Shown: one piece after another, positions 36,338 through 44,927 of the stretch
How positions within the stretch are numbered: the stretch's first letter is position 1
How the letters are laid out: each line of letters begins with the position of its first letter
Source of the DNA: Sinisalibacter aestuarii
GTDB taxonomy: Bacteria > Pseudomonadota > Alphaproteobacteria > Rhodobacterales > Rhodobacteraceae
Reading direction: 5' to 3'
Length of the DNA: 64,000 nt
NCBI RefSeq assembly: GCF_027923545.1
Contig: NZ_BROH01000002.1
Span: forward strand, 248,001-312,000
Translations under genes and position numbers: made by a program
Notes under the pieces: model-generated
Database searches by the model: none
Seen by the model: only the letters and a program-made list of their open reading frames with translations
What the model was told of the DNA's origin: nothing

Positions 36338-37362
36338 CCGACACCACCCAAATGCGCCGCGAGATCGAAGAGATCCCCGCCGCCGTCACCCGCCTGCTCA
36401 CCGAGGGGCGGGCGGCAATCGAGGATACCGCCGCCGCCCTGCGCGCCCGCGATCCCGATCTTGTCATCACCGTTGCGCGCGGCTCGTCCGACCATGCGGC
36501 GACCTTTTTCAAATATGCCTGCGAGCTGGCGCTCGGCCTGCCGGTGGCTTCGGTCGGCCCCTCCGTCGCCTCGGTCTACAATGTGCCGCTGCGCGCGCGA
36601 AACGCCGCCAGCCTCGGCATTTCGCAATCGGGCAAGAGCCCCGATATCGTCGCGCTCGCCAGGGCGCTGACCGATCAGGGCGCCGCCTCGGTGGCGATCA
36701 CCAACGATGCCACCTCGCCGCTCGCCGCCGCCTCGCGCCACACGCTCGCCATGCAGGCCGGGCCGGAACTCAGCGTCGCCGCCACCAAGACCTATGTCGC
36801 CTCGCTCGTCGCGGGCCTCGCGCTGGTGGCGCATTGGCGCAAGGACGATGCGCTGATCGCCGCGCTCGACGCCCTGCCGCCGCTTCTGGAACAGGCCGTA
36901 GCCATCGACTGGCCGGACTTGCGCGAGGAGTTGCAGGACAAGTCCGAGCTTTACGTGCTGGGCCGCGGCACCTCCTATGCCGTGTCGAACGAGGCGGCGC
37001 TGAAATTCAAGGAAACCTGCCAGATCCACGCCGAGAGCTATTCGTCGGCCGAGGTGCTGCACGGCCCGGTTTCGGTGGTGCGCCCCGGCTTTCCGGTGCT
37101 GGCCCTCATCGCCCGCGATGCGACCGAAGCCGGCATTGTCGAGGTCAGCGACCGGCTGGCCGAACAGGGGGCGCATGTCTACGCCACCTCGCCCAAGGCA
37201 ACGGCGGCCCATGTGCTCGACAGCGTGGCAACCGGCCATCCGCTCACCGACCCGATCGCGCTGATCACCAGCTTCTATGCCTTTGTCGAAAAGCTCGCCG
37301 TCGCGCGCGGCAACAACCCCGATCTGCCCCGCAATCTGCGCAAAGTGACCGAAACGGTATGA
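36334..37362 (+). CDS. SIS-domain glucosamine-6-phosphate deaminase/isomerase-like protein
   Basis: A 342-residue protein with two SIS sugar-isomerase domains, like the isomerase half of GlmS. The first shows VARGSSDHAATFFKYACEL and ISQSGKSPDIVAL; the second begins near LGRGTSYAVSNEAALKFKE. It lacks the glutaminase domain. Such proteins next to NagA usually deaminate glucosamine-6-phosphate to fructose-6-phosphate. Start and stop overlap the neighbours by four bases each. Confidence 0.88.
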   Translation: MTDTTQMRREIEEIPAAVTRLLTEGRAAIEDTAAALRARDPDLVITVARGSSDHAATFFKYACELALGLPVASVGPSVASVYNVPLRARNAASLGISQSGKSPDIVALARALTDQGAASVAITNDATSPLAAASRHTLAMQAGPELSVAATKTYVASLVAGLALVAHWRKDDALIAALDALPPLLEQAVAIDWPDLREELQDKSELYVLGRGTSYAVSNEAALKFKETCQIHAESYSSAEVLHGPVSVVRPGFPVLALIARDATEAGIVEVSDRLAEQGAHVYATSPKATAAHVLDSVATGHPLTDPIALITSFYAFVEKLAVARGNNPDLPRNLRKVTETV

Positions 37363-38513
37363 CCCAGCCCACCGCCTATCTCGGCGCCGAGATCTTCGAC
37401 GGCCATGTGCGCCACCACAATGCCGCGCTGCTGGTCGCGGATGGCCGTGTCGCCGCGATCATGCCCGAAGACGACCTGCCCGCCGGGGCGGAGCGCATCG
37501 CGCTCGACGGCGGGCTGATCGCGCCGGGCTTCGTCGATCTGCAGGTCAATGGCGGCGGCGGGGTGATGCTGAACAACGCGCCGACGGCGGACACGATCCG
37601 CACCATCTGCGAGGGGCATGTGACCGGCGGCACCACCTCGATCCTGCCCACGCTGATCACCGACGCGCCCGAGATCACCCGCGCCGCCATCGCCGCCACC
37701 CGCGCGGCTCTGGCGGAGGGCGTGCCGGGCCTTGCCGGGCTGCATCTCGAAGGGCCGCATCTGTCGCTCGCCCGCAAGGGGGCGCATGACCCGGCCCTGA
37801 TCCGCCCGATGGACGAAGACGACCTGACCGCGCTGGAGGCGCTGGCCGCAGAGCTGCCGACGCTGCTCGTCACCGTCGCGCCTGAATCCGTGCGCCCCGA
37901 GCAGATCGCCCGCCTCGCCCGCGCGGGCGCGACCGTCTCGCTCGGCCATACCGATTGCAGCTACGCCGCCGCCACCGAAGCCACCGCGAGCGGCGCGCGG
38001 ATGGCAACGCATCTGTTTAACGCGATGAGCCAGTTCACCGGGCGCGAGCCGGGCCTGGTCGGCGCCGTGCTCGATACCGGCGCGCTCTGGGCCGGGCTGA
38101 TCGCCGACGGGTTCCACGTCTCACCCGCCTCGATCCGGGTGGCGCTCGCCGCCAAGCAGGGGCCGGGGCGGATCTTTCTGGTCAGCGATTCAATGGCGAC
38201 GACCGGCACGGCGCTCGACGAATTCACCCTGAACGGACGGCGCATCCTGCGCCGGGGCGGCCGGCTGACGCTGGAAGACGGCACGCTCGCCGGGGCCGAT
38301 CTGGACCTTGCCGGGGCGGTGCGCTTCATGGCCGGCACGATCGGGCTCGACCCGCTCGACGCGCTGCGCATGGCCACCCTCCACCCGGCGCAGGCCATCG
38401 GGCGCGATGGCGAGATCGGCACGCTCACGCCGGGCAGCCATGCCGACTTCGTGCATCTCGACGATGCGCTGCGCGTGCAGAAAACGTGGCGCCGGGACGG
38501 AGCCGTGTACTAA
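37359..38513 (+). CDS. nagA: N-acetylglucosamine-6-phosphate deacetylase
   Basis: Cytosolic amidohydrolase of 384 residues that removes acetate from N-acetylglucosamine-6-phosphate. The landmarks are GFVDLQVNGGGG, LHLEGPHLS, the metal His of LGHTDCSY and ATHLFNAMSQ, and the catalytic Asp in LVSDSMATTG. The start lies in an ATGA overlap with the deaminase gene. It is the last gene of the kinase-GntR-SIS-NagA operon. Confidence 0.93.
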   Translation: MTQPTAYLGAEIFDGHVRHHNAALLVADGRVAAIMPEDDLPAGAERIALDGGLIAPGFVDLQVNGGGGVMLNNAPTADTIRTICEGHVTGGTTSILPTLITDAPEITRAAIAATRAALAEGVPGLAGLHLEGPHLSLARKGAHDPALIRPMDEDDLTALEALAAELPTLLVTVAPESVRPEQIARLARAGATVSLGHTDCSYAAATEATASGARMATHLFNAMSQFTGREPGLVGAVLDTGALWAGLIADGFHVSPASIRVALAAKQGPGRIFLVSDSMATTGTALDEFTLNGRRILRRGGRLTLEDGTLAGADLDLAGAVRFMAGTIGLDPLDALRMATLHPAQAIGRDGEIGTLTPGSHADFVHLDDALRVQKTWRRDGAVY

Positions 38514-38850
38514 AGCCCCTTCCGCCTGTCCCGCCGAAGCCCCGGTGGCGCCGCCACCGCGCAAGATCAAGGGGCCTGCCCGCCTGTCTCACATGCAAGG
38601 CCGGCGCGAGAGACCGGCCCGCAATCATCCGAGCCGTGCCCGTGAGGCAATGCGCGCCGCCGCAATCCTGCGCGGAATATTTTTATAATATATTTATTAT
38701 TCAGTTAGTTACCTAAATACCTATCCTTTTGGTCGGGCGCCCGCCACCGATACCCCCCTCTTTAGAGAGCCGGTCTATCCGTCCGCATACCCCACCCCGG
38801 CACCCCACTCGCTAGCGTTGCCCCAATCGGCACAGGAGAGGTAAATCAGA
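38514..38850. other. Intergenic region with A/T-rich promoter segment
   Basis: After nagA there is a perfect GC hairpin (GGTGGCGCCGCCACC, 38544-38558) without a T-run. Then comes an unusually A/T-rich stretch at about 38675-38720 that includes TATAAT at 38684-38689, a likely promoter region for the downstream ribose-type transport operon. No gene is visible. Confidence 0.45.
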
Positions 38851-39846
38851 GTGAAACTCAAATCGTTGAACATTTTCGCCCGGTCGCTGACCGCCGGCCT
38901 GCTGACCGCGACGGCGCTTTCGGGCACCGCGATGGCGCAGGATTTCGAAGTCGCCTATCTGTCGGCAAGCTCGGCCAATACCTGGCTGGCCACGTCGCTC
39001 ACGGAGATGCGCAAGGTCGCCGAGGCCAACGGCATCGCGATCACCGAGTTCGACGGGCAATTCGACCCCGCCCGGCAGACGGCCCAGACGCAGGACGTGA
39101 TCGCCTCGGGCCGCTATGACGGCATGATCATCGCGTCGATCAATGGCCCCGGCGCGGTGCCCGACATCGAAAACGCGCTCGCCCAGGGCATGAAGGTGGT
39201 GATCCTCAACCAGGTTGTCGGCACCGATCTCACCACCTCGGAGCCGCAGGTCGAGGGCATTTCGGCCTCGGTCCTCGTCGCGCCCTACCGGTCCGGCACG
39301 CGGCTGGGCGACATGACCGTGATGGCCTGCGAAGGCATCGACCCCTGTGAAGTGGCCTATATCTACGGGATCAAGGGCACGCCCCTCGACACCGCCGTGC
39401 GTCAGGGCTTTGACGACGTGACCGGCACCCATGCCAACATCACCGTGATCGCCGAGGGCGAGGGCAAGTATCTCGGCCCGGATGGCGGCATCGTGGCGAC
39501 GCAGGACATTCTGCAGGTCAATGACGGGTTCGATGTGATGGTCGGCCCCGATCAGGCGATCCAGGGTTCGGAAATTGTTCTGGACGAGGAAGGCATGCTG
39601 GACCGCGTCAAGCTGATCGGCTTCGGCGGCTCCGCGCCCGCCTTCGCGGGCATCGCTTCCGGCGCCTGGTTCGGCACCGTCATGGGGGCGCCGGCCGATG
39701 AAGGCCGCCTTGCCATGGAAGCGATGGTCGACGCGCTGACCACCGGCAACGCCCAGGGCGGGATCGACGCGCTCTCGGCCATGCCCGACGACGGCAAAGT
39801 CACCGCCGGCAATGTCGATCAGTTCACGGCTCAGTGGGACGGCTGA
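38851..39846 (+). CDS. Ribose-type ABC transporter substrate-binding protein
   Basis: Periplasmic binding protein of 331 residues (Peripla_BP_4 fold) starting at a GTG behind an AGGAGAGG site. The signal peptide ends near AMAQ. The mature start FEVAYLSASSANTWLATSLTEM is typical of sugar binders that serve RbsA/RbsC importers. The cargo is unknown; the downstream hydantoinase-type genes suggest it may not be a plain sugar. Confidence 0.88.
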   Translation: MKLKSLNIFARSLTAGLLTATALSGTAMAQDFEVAYLSASSANTWLATSLTEMRKVAEANGIAITEFDGQFDPARQTAQTQDVIASGRYDGMIIASINGPGAVPDIENALAQGMKVVILNQVVGTDLTTSEPQVEGISASVLVAPYRSGTRLGDMTVMACEGIDPCEVAYIYGIKGTPLDTAVRQGFDDVTGTHANITVIAEGEGKYLGPDGGIVATQDILQVNDGFDVMVGPDQAIQGSEIVLDEEGMLDRVKLIGFGGSAPAFAGIASGAWFGTVMGAPADEGRLAMEAMVDALTTGNAQGGIDALSAMPDDGKVTAGNVDQFTAQWDG

Positions 39847-39849
39847 TTC

Positions 39850-41346
39850 TTGGTCCAAACGCATGACATCTTGCTGACCCTCTCGGGGGTCGGCAAATCC
39901 TTTGGCGGCACGGTGGCGCTGACGGATATCGACCTCACCGTCGAAACCGGCAAGGTGCATGCCTTCGTCGGCGAAAACGGCGCCGGGAAATCGACGCTCG
40001 GCAAGCTGATCGTCGGGGTCCATTCCCTGTCGGAAGGCCGGATGGAGGTGGATGGCACGGAGGTTTCCTTCACCAGCCCCGCACAGGCGCTCGATCACGG
40101 GCTGGCCGGCATCTCGCAGGAATTGTCGCTGATGCCGCAGCGCACCGTGCTCGACAATATCGCGCTCGGGCGCGAGGTCATGCGTGGCCCCTTCATCAAC
40201 GCCCGCGCGACGCGCAGGGGCGTCGAGGCGGTGATGGAGCGCTACGCCATGCATGTCGATCCCGATGCCAGGGTCGGAGATCTTCCGATCGTCGAGCAGC
40301 AGAAGGTCGAGATCCTGCGCGCGCTCAGCCGCGACGCCCGGCTCATCGTCTTCGACGAACCCACCGCGCGCCTGCCCTCCGACCAGGTCGCGCCGCTTCT
40401 CGCGCTCGTGCGCAGCCTGGCCGATGCCGGCAAGGCGGTGATCTACGTGTCGCATTTTCTTGAAGAAATCCTCGAAGCGACCGATACGGTCACGATCCTG
40501 CGCAACGGCCGGCACATCCGAACCGGCCCGACCGCGAACGAGACCCATGACAGCCTTGTCGAAGGCGTGACGGGCAGCGTTCTGGGCGAGCAATACCCCG
40601 AGGTCGCGGCGCCCGACCGCGCCGCGCCGCCGGTCATTTCCGTCACCGGCCTCTCCCGCCCCGGCGTGTTCGAAAACGTCTCCTTCGACATTCACCCCGG
40701 CGAAATCGTCGGGCTGGCCGGGCTGGTAGGGTCTGGCCGCAGCGAGATCGCGCGCGCCATTCTGGGCGCCGACCCGTCGCGCGGCAAGATCACCTTCAAT
40801 GGCAGGGAAATCTCCGGCAGCATCGCCGCGCGGCTTGCCGGCGGCATGGCCATGATCCCCGAAAACCGGCGCGAACAGGGCCTGATGATGGGTCGGCCGA
40901 TCGTTGAAAACGTAACCCTGCCGCACCTGTCGCGCTTCTCCGGCGCGCTTGGCCTCGACCGCCGTCGAGAGCGCGCCGCTGCCGACGCGCATTGCGCCGC
41001 GACCGAGATGAAATATGCCAGCCTCAACGACCACGCCGACGCCCTGTCGGGCGGCAACCAGCAGAAGATCCTGTTTGCCCGCACCACCCTGGGCGACCCT
41101 GCCCTTCTCATCGCCGACGAACCCACGCGCGGCGTCGATGTGGGCGCGAAACGCTCGATCTACGACCTGATCGCGGGGCTCGCCAAGCAGGGTAAGGCGA
41201 TCCTGCTCATCTCATCCGAGATCGAGGAAATCCTCGGCCTCAGCCATCGCGTGCTCGTCGTCTCGCGCGGGCGCATCGCGGGCGAGCTCGAAGGCGCCGC
41301 CCTGACCGAGACCGCCCTGATGACGGCAGCTTTCAGCGGAACCTGA
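39850..41346 (+). CDS. Ribose-type ABC transporter ATP-binding protein (two ATPase domains)
   Basis: A 498-residue protein of the RbsA/XylG kind with two fused ATPase modules. The first has Walker A GENGAGKST and a divergent signature LPIVEQQKVEILRAL. The second has a degenerate Walker A (GLVGSGRSE) and the signature LSGGNQQKILFARTT. The start appears to be a TTG at 39850, three bases after the binding-protein stop, because no ATG or GTG is in frame before the conserved region. Confidence 0.88.
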   Translation: MVQTHDILLTLSGVGKSFGGTVALTDIDLTVETGKVHAFVGENGAGKSTLGKLIVGVHSLSEGRMEVDGTEVSFTSPAQALDHGLAGISQELSLMPQRTVLDNIALGREVMRGPFINARATRRGVEAVMERYAMHVDPDARVGDLPIVEQQKVEILRALSRDARLIVFDEPTARLPSDQVAPLLALVRSLADAGKAVIYVSHFLEEILEATDTVTILRNGRHIRTGPTANETHDSLVEGVTGSVLGEQYPEVAAPDRAAPPVISVTGLSRPGVFENVSFDIHPGEIVGLAGLVGSGRSEIARAILGADPSRGKITFNGREISGSIAARLAGGMAMIPENRREQGLMMGRPIVENVTLPHLSRFSGALGLDRRRERAAADAHCAATEMKYASLNDHADALSGGNQQKILFARTTLGDPALLIADEPTRGVDVGAKRSIYDLIAGLAKQGKAILLISSEIEEILGLSHRVLVVSRGRIAGELEGAALTETALMTAAFSGT

Positions 41347-41349
41347 TCC

Positions 41350-42288
41350 ATGCAGAAAACCATCCTCTTCGCCCGCAATTACGGCATTCTCGTCGTCACG
41401 GTCCTGCTGCTGGTGCTGCTGACCGTCACCACCGAAGGGTTTCTCACCGAGCGCAACCTGCGCAATATCCTCGACCAGCAATCCGGCGTGCTGATCGCGG
41501 CCTCCTTCATGACGATGGCGATCATCACCGGAAACTTCGACATCTCGGTCGGTGCGGTCTATGTCACCGCCCCGCTGGTGGCATTGTTCGTCGAAAACGC
41601 CACCGGAAACATTCCGCTGGCGGTTCTGGCCGGGCTTGCCGCCGGCGTGGCGATGGGGGTGATCAACGGGCTCGCCGTCACCAAGCTGAAGGTCCATTCC
41701 TTCATCGCGACGCTGTCGACCTCGTTCATGTTCTTCGGCGTCGGCTATCTCGTGTCGGACCGCGCCGTCATGCGGCCGATAACCGAGGGCTGGCGCGCGC
41801 TTGCCCGAACCCGGATCTTCGAGCTCACAAGCGCCACCTGGATCGCCATCGGCGTAACCATCGTCGCCGCCATCCTGCTGACCCGCACGCGCTTTGGCCG
41901 CAATGTCTACGCCTCGGGCGCCAACCGCGAAGCGGCCCGGCTCGCCGGGGTGAACGTCGACCGGGTGCAGATGATCACCTTCGTCCTGCTGGCGAGCGCG
42001 GCGGCGCTGGCCGGCGTTCTCGGCGCGTCGCGGGCCATCTCGGCCCAGCCGTCGGACGATTTCAGCTTCATCTTCGCGGTTCTGACGGCGGTCATCGTCG
42101 GCGGCACCTCGATTGCCGGCGGGTCGGGGGCGATCTGGCGGACGGTCACGGCCGTCTTCTTCCTCGCCTTTCTGACCAACGGCTTCAACCTGCACCAGAT
42201 CGACCCGATCTGGCAGCGGCTGATCCAGGGCTTCGTCATCCTCGTCGCAGTCAGCATCGACGCCTGGAGCCAGCGTCGCGGCGGCTGA
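41350..42288 (+). CDS. Ribose-type ABC transporter permease
   Basis: An RbsC-like inner-membrane permease of 312 residues with about ten hydrophobic segments. The landmark ASFMTMAIITGNFDISVGA near residue 50 and VIVGGTSIAGGSGAIWRT near residue 255 identify the family. It follows the ATPase gene by three bases. Confidence 0.9.
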   Translation: MQKTILFARNYGILVVTVLLLVLLTVTTEGFLTERNLRNILDQQSGVLIAASFMTMAIITGNFDISVGAVYVTAPLVALFVENATGNIPLAVLAGLAAGVAMGVINGLAVTKLKVHSFIATLSTSFMFFGVGYLVSDRAVMRPITEGWRALARTRIFELTSATWIAIGVTIVAAILLTRTRFGRNVYASGANREAARLAGVNVDRVQMITFVLLASAAALAGVLGASRAISAQPSDDFSFIFAVLTAVIVGGTSIAGGSGAIWRTVTAVFFLAFLTNGFNLHQIDPIWQRLIQGFVILVAVSIDAWSQRRGG

Positions 42289-42312
42289 TCCAATTCATAC
42301 AGGGAGAACACC

Positions 42313-43854
42313 ATGATCCGTATCGGGGTCGATGTGGGCGGCACGAATACCGACGCCGTCGTGATGCGCGGCAAGAGCTTTGTCGCCGGGGCCAAATCGC
42401 CCACCACGCCTGACGTGACCAGCGGCGCGAAAGCCGCCATCGGCAAGGCGGTGGAGGCGTCCGGCATCGCCGTCGGCCAGGTCGACGCGGTGATGCTGGG
42501 GACAACCCACTTCGTGAACGCGCTGGTGCGCCGCAAGGAGCTGTCGCCCACCGGCATCATCCGGCTTTGCCTGCCCTCCGGCGCCTCGCTCACGCCCTTC
42601 GCGGACTGGCCGCGCGATCTGGTCGAGGCGATCGGCGGCAAGTTCCGGCTGGTGAATGGCGGCTACGAGATGGACGGGCGCGAGATCGCGCCGCTCGACA
42701 AGGCGCAATTGCTGAACGCGGTGGACGAGCTGAAAGCCGAAGGCTGCACCGAGATCGCCGTGTCGGCCGTGTTCTCGACCATTCGCGGTGACATGGAGAG
42801 CGAGGCCGCCGCGCTGATCCGCGCCGCCCACCCCGATCTGCAGGTCACCGCGAGCCAGGATATCGGCCGCATCGGCCTGCTGGAGCGCGAAAACGCCGCG
42901 ATCATCAACAGCGCCCTGCGCCCGCTGGCCGTCAAGGTGGTCGCGGCCTTCGCCCGGATGAAGGAGGAGCTGGGCCTGACCTGCCCCGTCTTCTTCACCC
43001 GCAACGACGGCACGCTGATCGACACGGTCGAGGTCGAGCGCCTGCCCGTCCTCACCTTCGCCAGCGGCCCGACCAACTCGATGCGGGGCGCGGCCTTCCT
43101 GTCTGGCCTGATGAACGCGCTGGTCGTCGATATCGGCGGCACCACCTCTGACGTGGGCGAAGTGCGCGACGGCTTCCCGCGGCTCGCCGGCACCTCGGTC
43201 ACGGTTGCCGATGTGCAAACCAACTTCTCGATGCCGGACGTGGTGAGCCTGGGCCTTGGCGGCGGTTCCATCGTCAATGCCGACGCCACCCGGATCGGGC
43301 CTGACTCGGTGGGGCTGAACCTGCTGAGCGACGGAATCGTCTTTGGCGGCGCGACCCTGACCGCCTCGGATATCGCCGTGGCCGCGGGCCGGGCCGAGAT
43401 GGGCAGCCACCCCGCCCCCGAGATCCCCGATCTCGATGCGCTCGTGGCCGAGATGGACCGGATGCTATCGGACGTGGTGGCGCGCTCGCGCACCAGCGCC
43501 GAAGAAATGCCGGTGCTCGCCGTCGGCGGCGGCTCGGTGCTGATGGGCGACATGGTGGACGGGCTGAAGGTGGTGCGCCCGGCGCATCACGATCTGGCCA
43601 ACGCCGTCGGCGCGGCCATCGCGCAGGTGTCGGGTGAAGTGTCGAAGATCATGCAGATCGGCGGCGATCTGACCCGTGAAGCGGCGATCAAACAGATCAC
43701 CCAGGAAGCCTCCGACGCCGCCGTATCGCGCGGGGCGGACCCGAAATCGCTGTCGGTCCTCTCCGTCTCCGACGTGCCGCTGGCCTACCTGCCCGGCAAC
43801 AACCTCGCCATCAGCGTGACCGTGGTCGGCGACCTCAACCTGGAGAAAGCATGA
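42313..43854 (+). CDS. Hydantoinase/oxoprolinase family protein (HyuA-like, single subunit)
   Basis: A 513-residue protein of the ATP-dependent hydantoinase/5-oxoprolinase A family. The ATP-binding starts MIRIGVDVGGTNTDAVVM and VVDIGGTTSDVGEV fit the ASKHA fold. It has no HyuB-like partner; the next gene is a DUF917 protein, a pairing seen elsewhere for proteins of uncertain substrate. The ATG follows an AGGGAGAACACC site 24 bases after the permease. A lactam or hydantoin ring as substrate is inferred from the family, not shown. Confidence 0.82.
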   Translation: MIRIGVDVGGTNTDAVVMRGKSFVAGAKSPTTPDVTSGAKAAIGKAVEASGIAVGQVDAVMLGTTHFVNALVRRKELSPTGIIRLCLPSGASLTPFADWPRDLVEAIGGKFRLVNGGYEMDGREIAPLDKAQLLNAVDELKAEGCTEIAVSAVFSTIRGDMESEAAALIRAAHPDLQVTASQDIGRIGLLERENAAIINSALRPLAVKVVAAFARMKEELGLTCPVFFTRNDGTLIDTVEVERLPVLTFASGPTNSMRGAAFLSGLMNALVVDIGGTTSDVGEVRDGFPRLAGTSVTVADVQTNFSMPDVVSLGLGGGSIVNADATRIGPDSVGLNLLSDGIVFGGATLTASDIAVAAGRAEMGSHPAPEIPDLDALVAEMDRMLSDVVARSRTSAEEMPVLAVGGGSVLMGDMVDGLKVVRPAHHDLANAVGAAIAQVSGEVSKIMQIGGDLTREAAIKQITQEASDAAVSRGADPKSLSVLSVSDVPLAYLPGNNLAISVTVVGDLNLEKA

Positions 43855-44927
43855 TGACCCCCGTTATGAACGTCGACAAACCCGCCCTGCGCCGGATTGC
43901 CCGCGGCGGGGCCGTGCTGGGCTCGGGCGGCGGCGGCGACCCCTATATCGGACGGCTGATGGCCGAACAGGAACTGGGCGACGACAAGACCGTGCCGGTG
44001 GTCTCGCTCGACGATCTGCCGGACGATGCGCTGATCCTGCCCATCGCGATGATGGGCGCGCCGCATGTGATGCTCGAACGTTTCCCGTCCGGCAGGGAAA
44101 TCCCCGCCCTCGTGGCGACGATGGAAAAGCTGATGGGGCGAAAGGTCTCGGCCATCCTGTGCATCGAGGCGGGCGGGCTGAACTCGGTGATCCCCTTCAT
44201 CGCGGCGGCGCAGATGGGTCTGCCGATCGTCGACGGCGATGCGATGGGCCGCGCCTTTCCCGAATTGCAGATGGTCACCTTCACGCTGGCCGGCATCCGC
44301 GCCACGCCGATGGCAATGTATGACGACAAGGGCAACGGCGCGACCTTCGACACCGTGTCGAACCAGTGGACCGAACGGCTGGCGCGCGCGCTCACCATCG
44401 AGATGGGCGGCGCGGCGATGGTCGGGCTTTATTCGGTGACCGCCGGCGAGATCCGCGACAGTCTGATCAAGGGCAGCCTGACACTGGCGCACCGGATCGG
44501 CGAACTGATCGAGACCTATGGCAGCCAGGCGCCGGAAACGCTGGCCTTGTCGCTCGGCGGCGCGATGCTGTTTCATGGCCGGGTGCGCGATGTCGAGCGG
44601 CGGCTGGAGGGCGCCTTCGCCAAAGGCAGCGTCAAGATCGAGGGCCAGGGCGATTTTCGCGGCCGCAGCCTGACGCTCGGCTTTCAGAACGAGTTTCTGT
44701 CGGCGGAAGAAGACGGGCGGATGCTCGCCACCACGCCCGACCTGATCACGCTGATCGACGCCAATACCGGCGCGCCGGTGCCCACCGATACGGTCAAATA
44801 CGGGTTGTCGGTGAAGGTGCTCGGCCTGCCCTGCGATCCGATCTGGCGGTCGGAGGAGGCGCTGGCGCTGGTCGGCCCGCGCTATTTCGGGATCGACGCG
44901 GATTACAAGCCGCTCGACGTGGCCTGA
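43851..44927 (+). CDS. DUF917 family protein
   Basis: A 358-residue protein of the DUF917 family, often annotated as S-methyl-thiohydantoin desulfurase-like. The N-terminal GGAVLGSGGGGDPYIGRLM and the later segment GMIGLPIVDGDAMGRAFPE-like motif (seen as GLPIVDGDAMGRAFPELQM) are typical. It begins in an ATGA overlap with the HyuA-like gene, so the two probably form a complex or act in sequence. Its last 25 bases overlap the end of the convergent LuxR-type gene. Confidence 0.8.
   Translation: MMTPVMNVDKPALRRIARGGAVLGSGGGGDPYIGRLMAEQELGDDKTVPVVSLDDLPDDALILPIAMMGAPHVMLERFPSGREIPALVATMEKLMGRKVSAILCIEAGGLNSVIPFIAAAQMGLPIVDGDAMGRAFPELQMVTFTLAGIRATPMAMYDDKGNGATFDTVSNQWTERLARALTIEMGGAAMVGLYSVTAGEIRDSLIKGSLTLAHRIGELIETYGSQAPETLALSLGGAMLFHGRVRDVERRLEGAFAKGSVKIEGQGDFRGRSLTLGFQNEFLSAEEDGRMLATTPDLITLIDANTGAPVPTDTVKYGLSVKVLGLPCDPIWRSEEALALVGPRYFGIDADYKPLDVA

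Noticed and set aside
38812-41034. A long minus-strand open frame opposite the ribose-type binding protein and ATPase
   Set aside because: The plus-strand genes have signal peptide, Walker and signature motifs. The antisense product is low in complexity.
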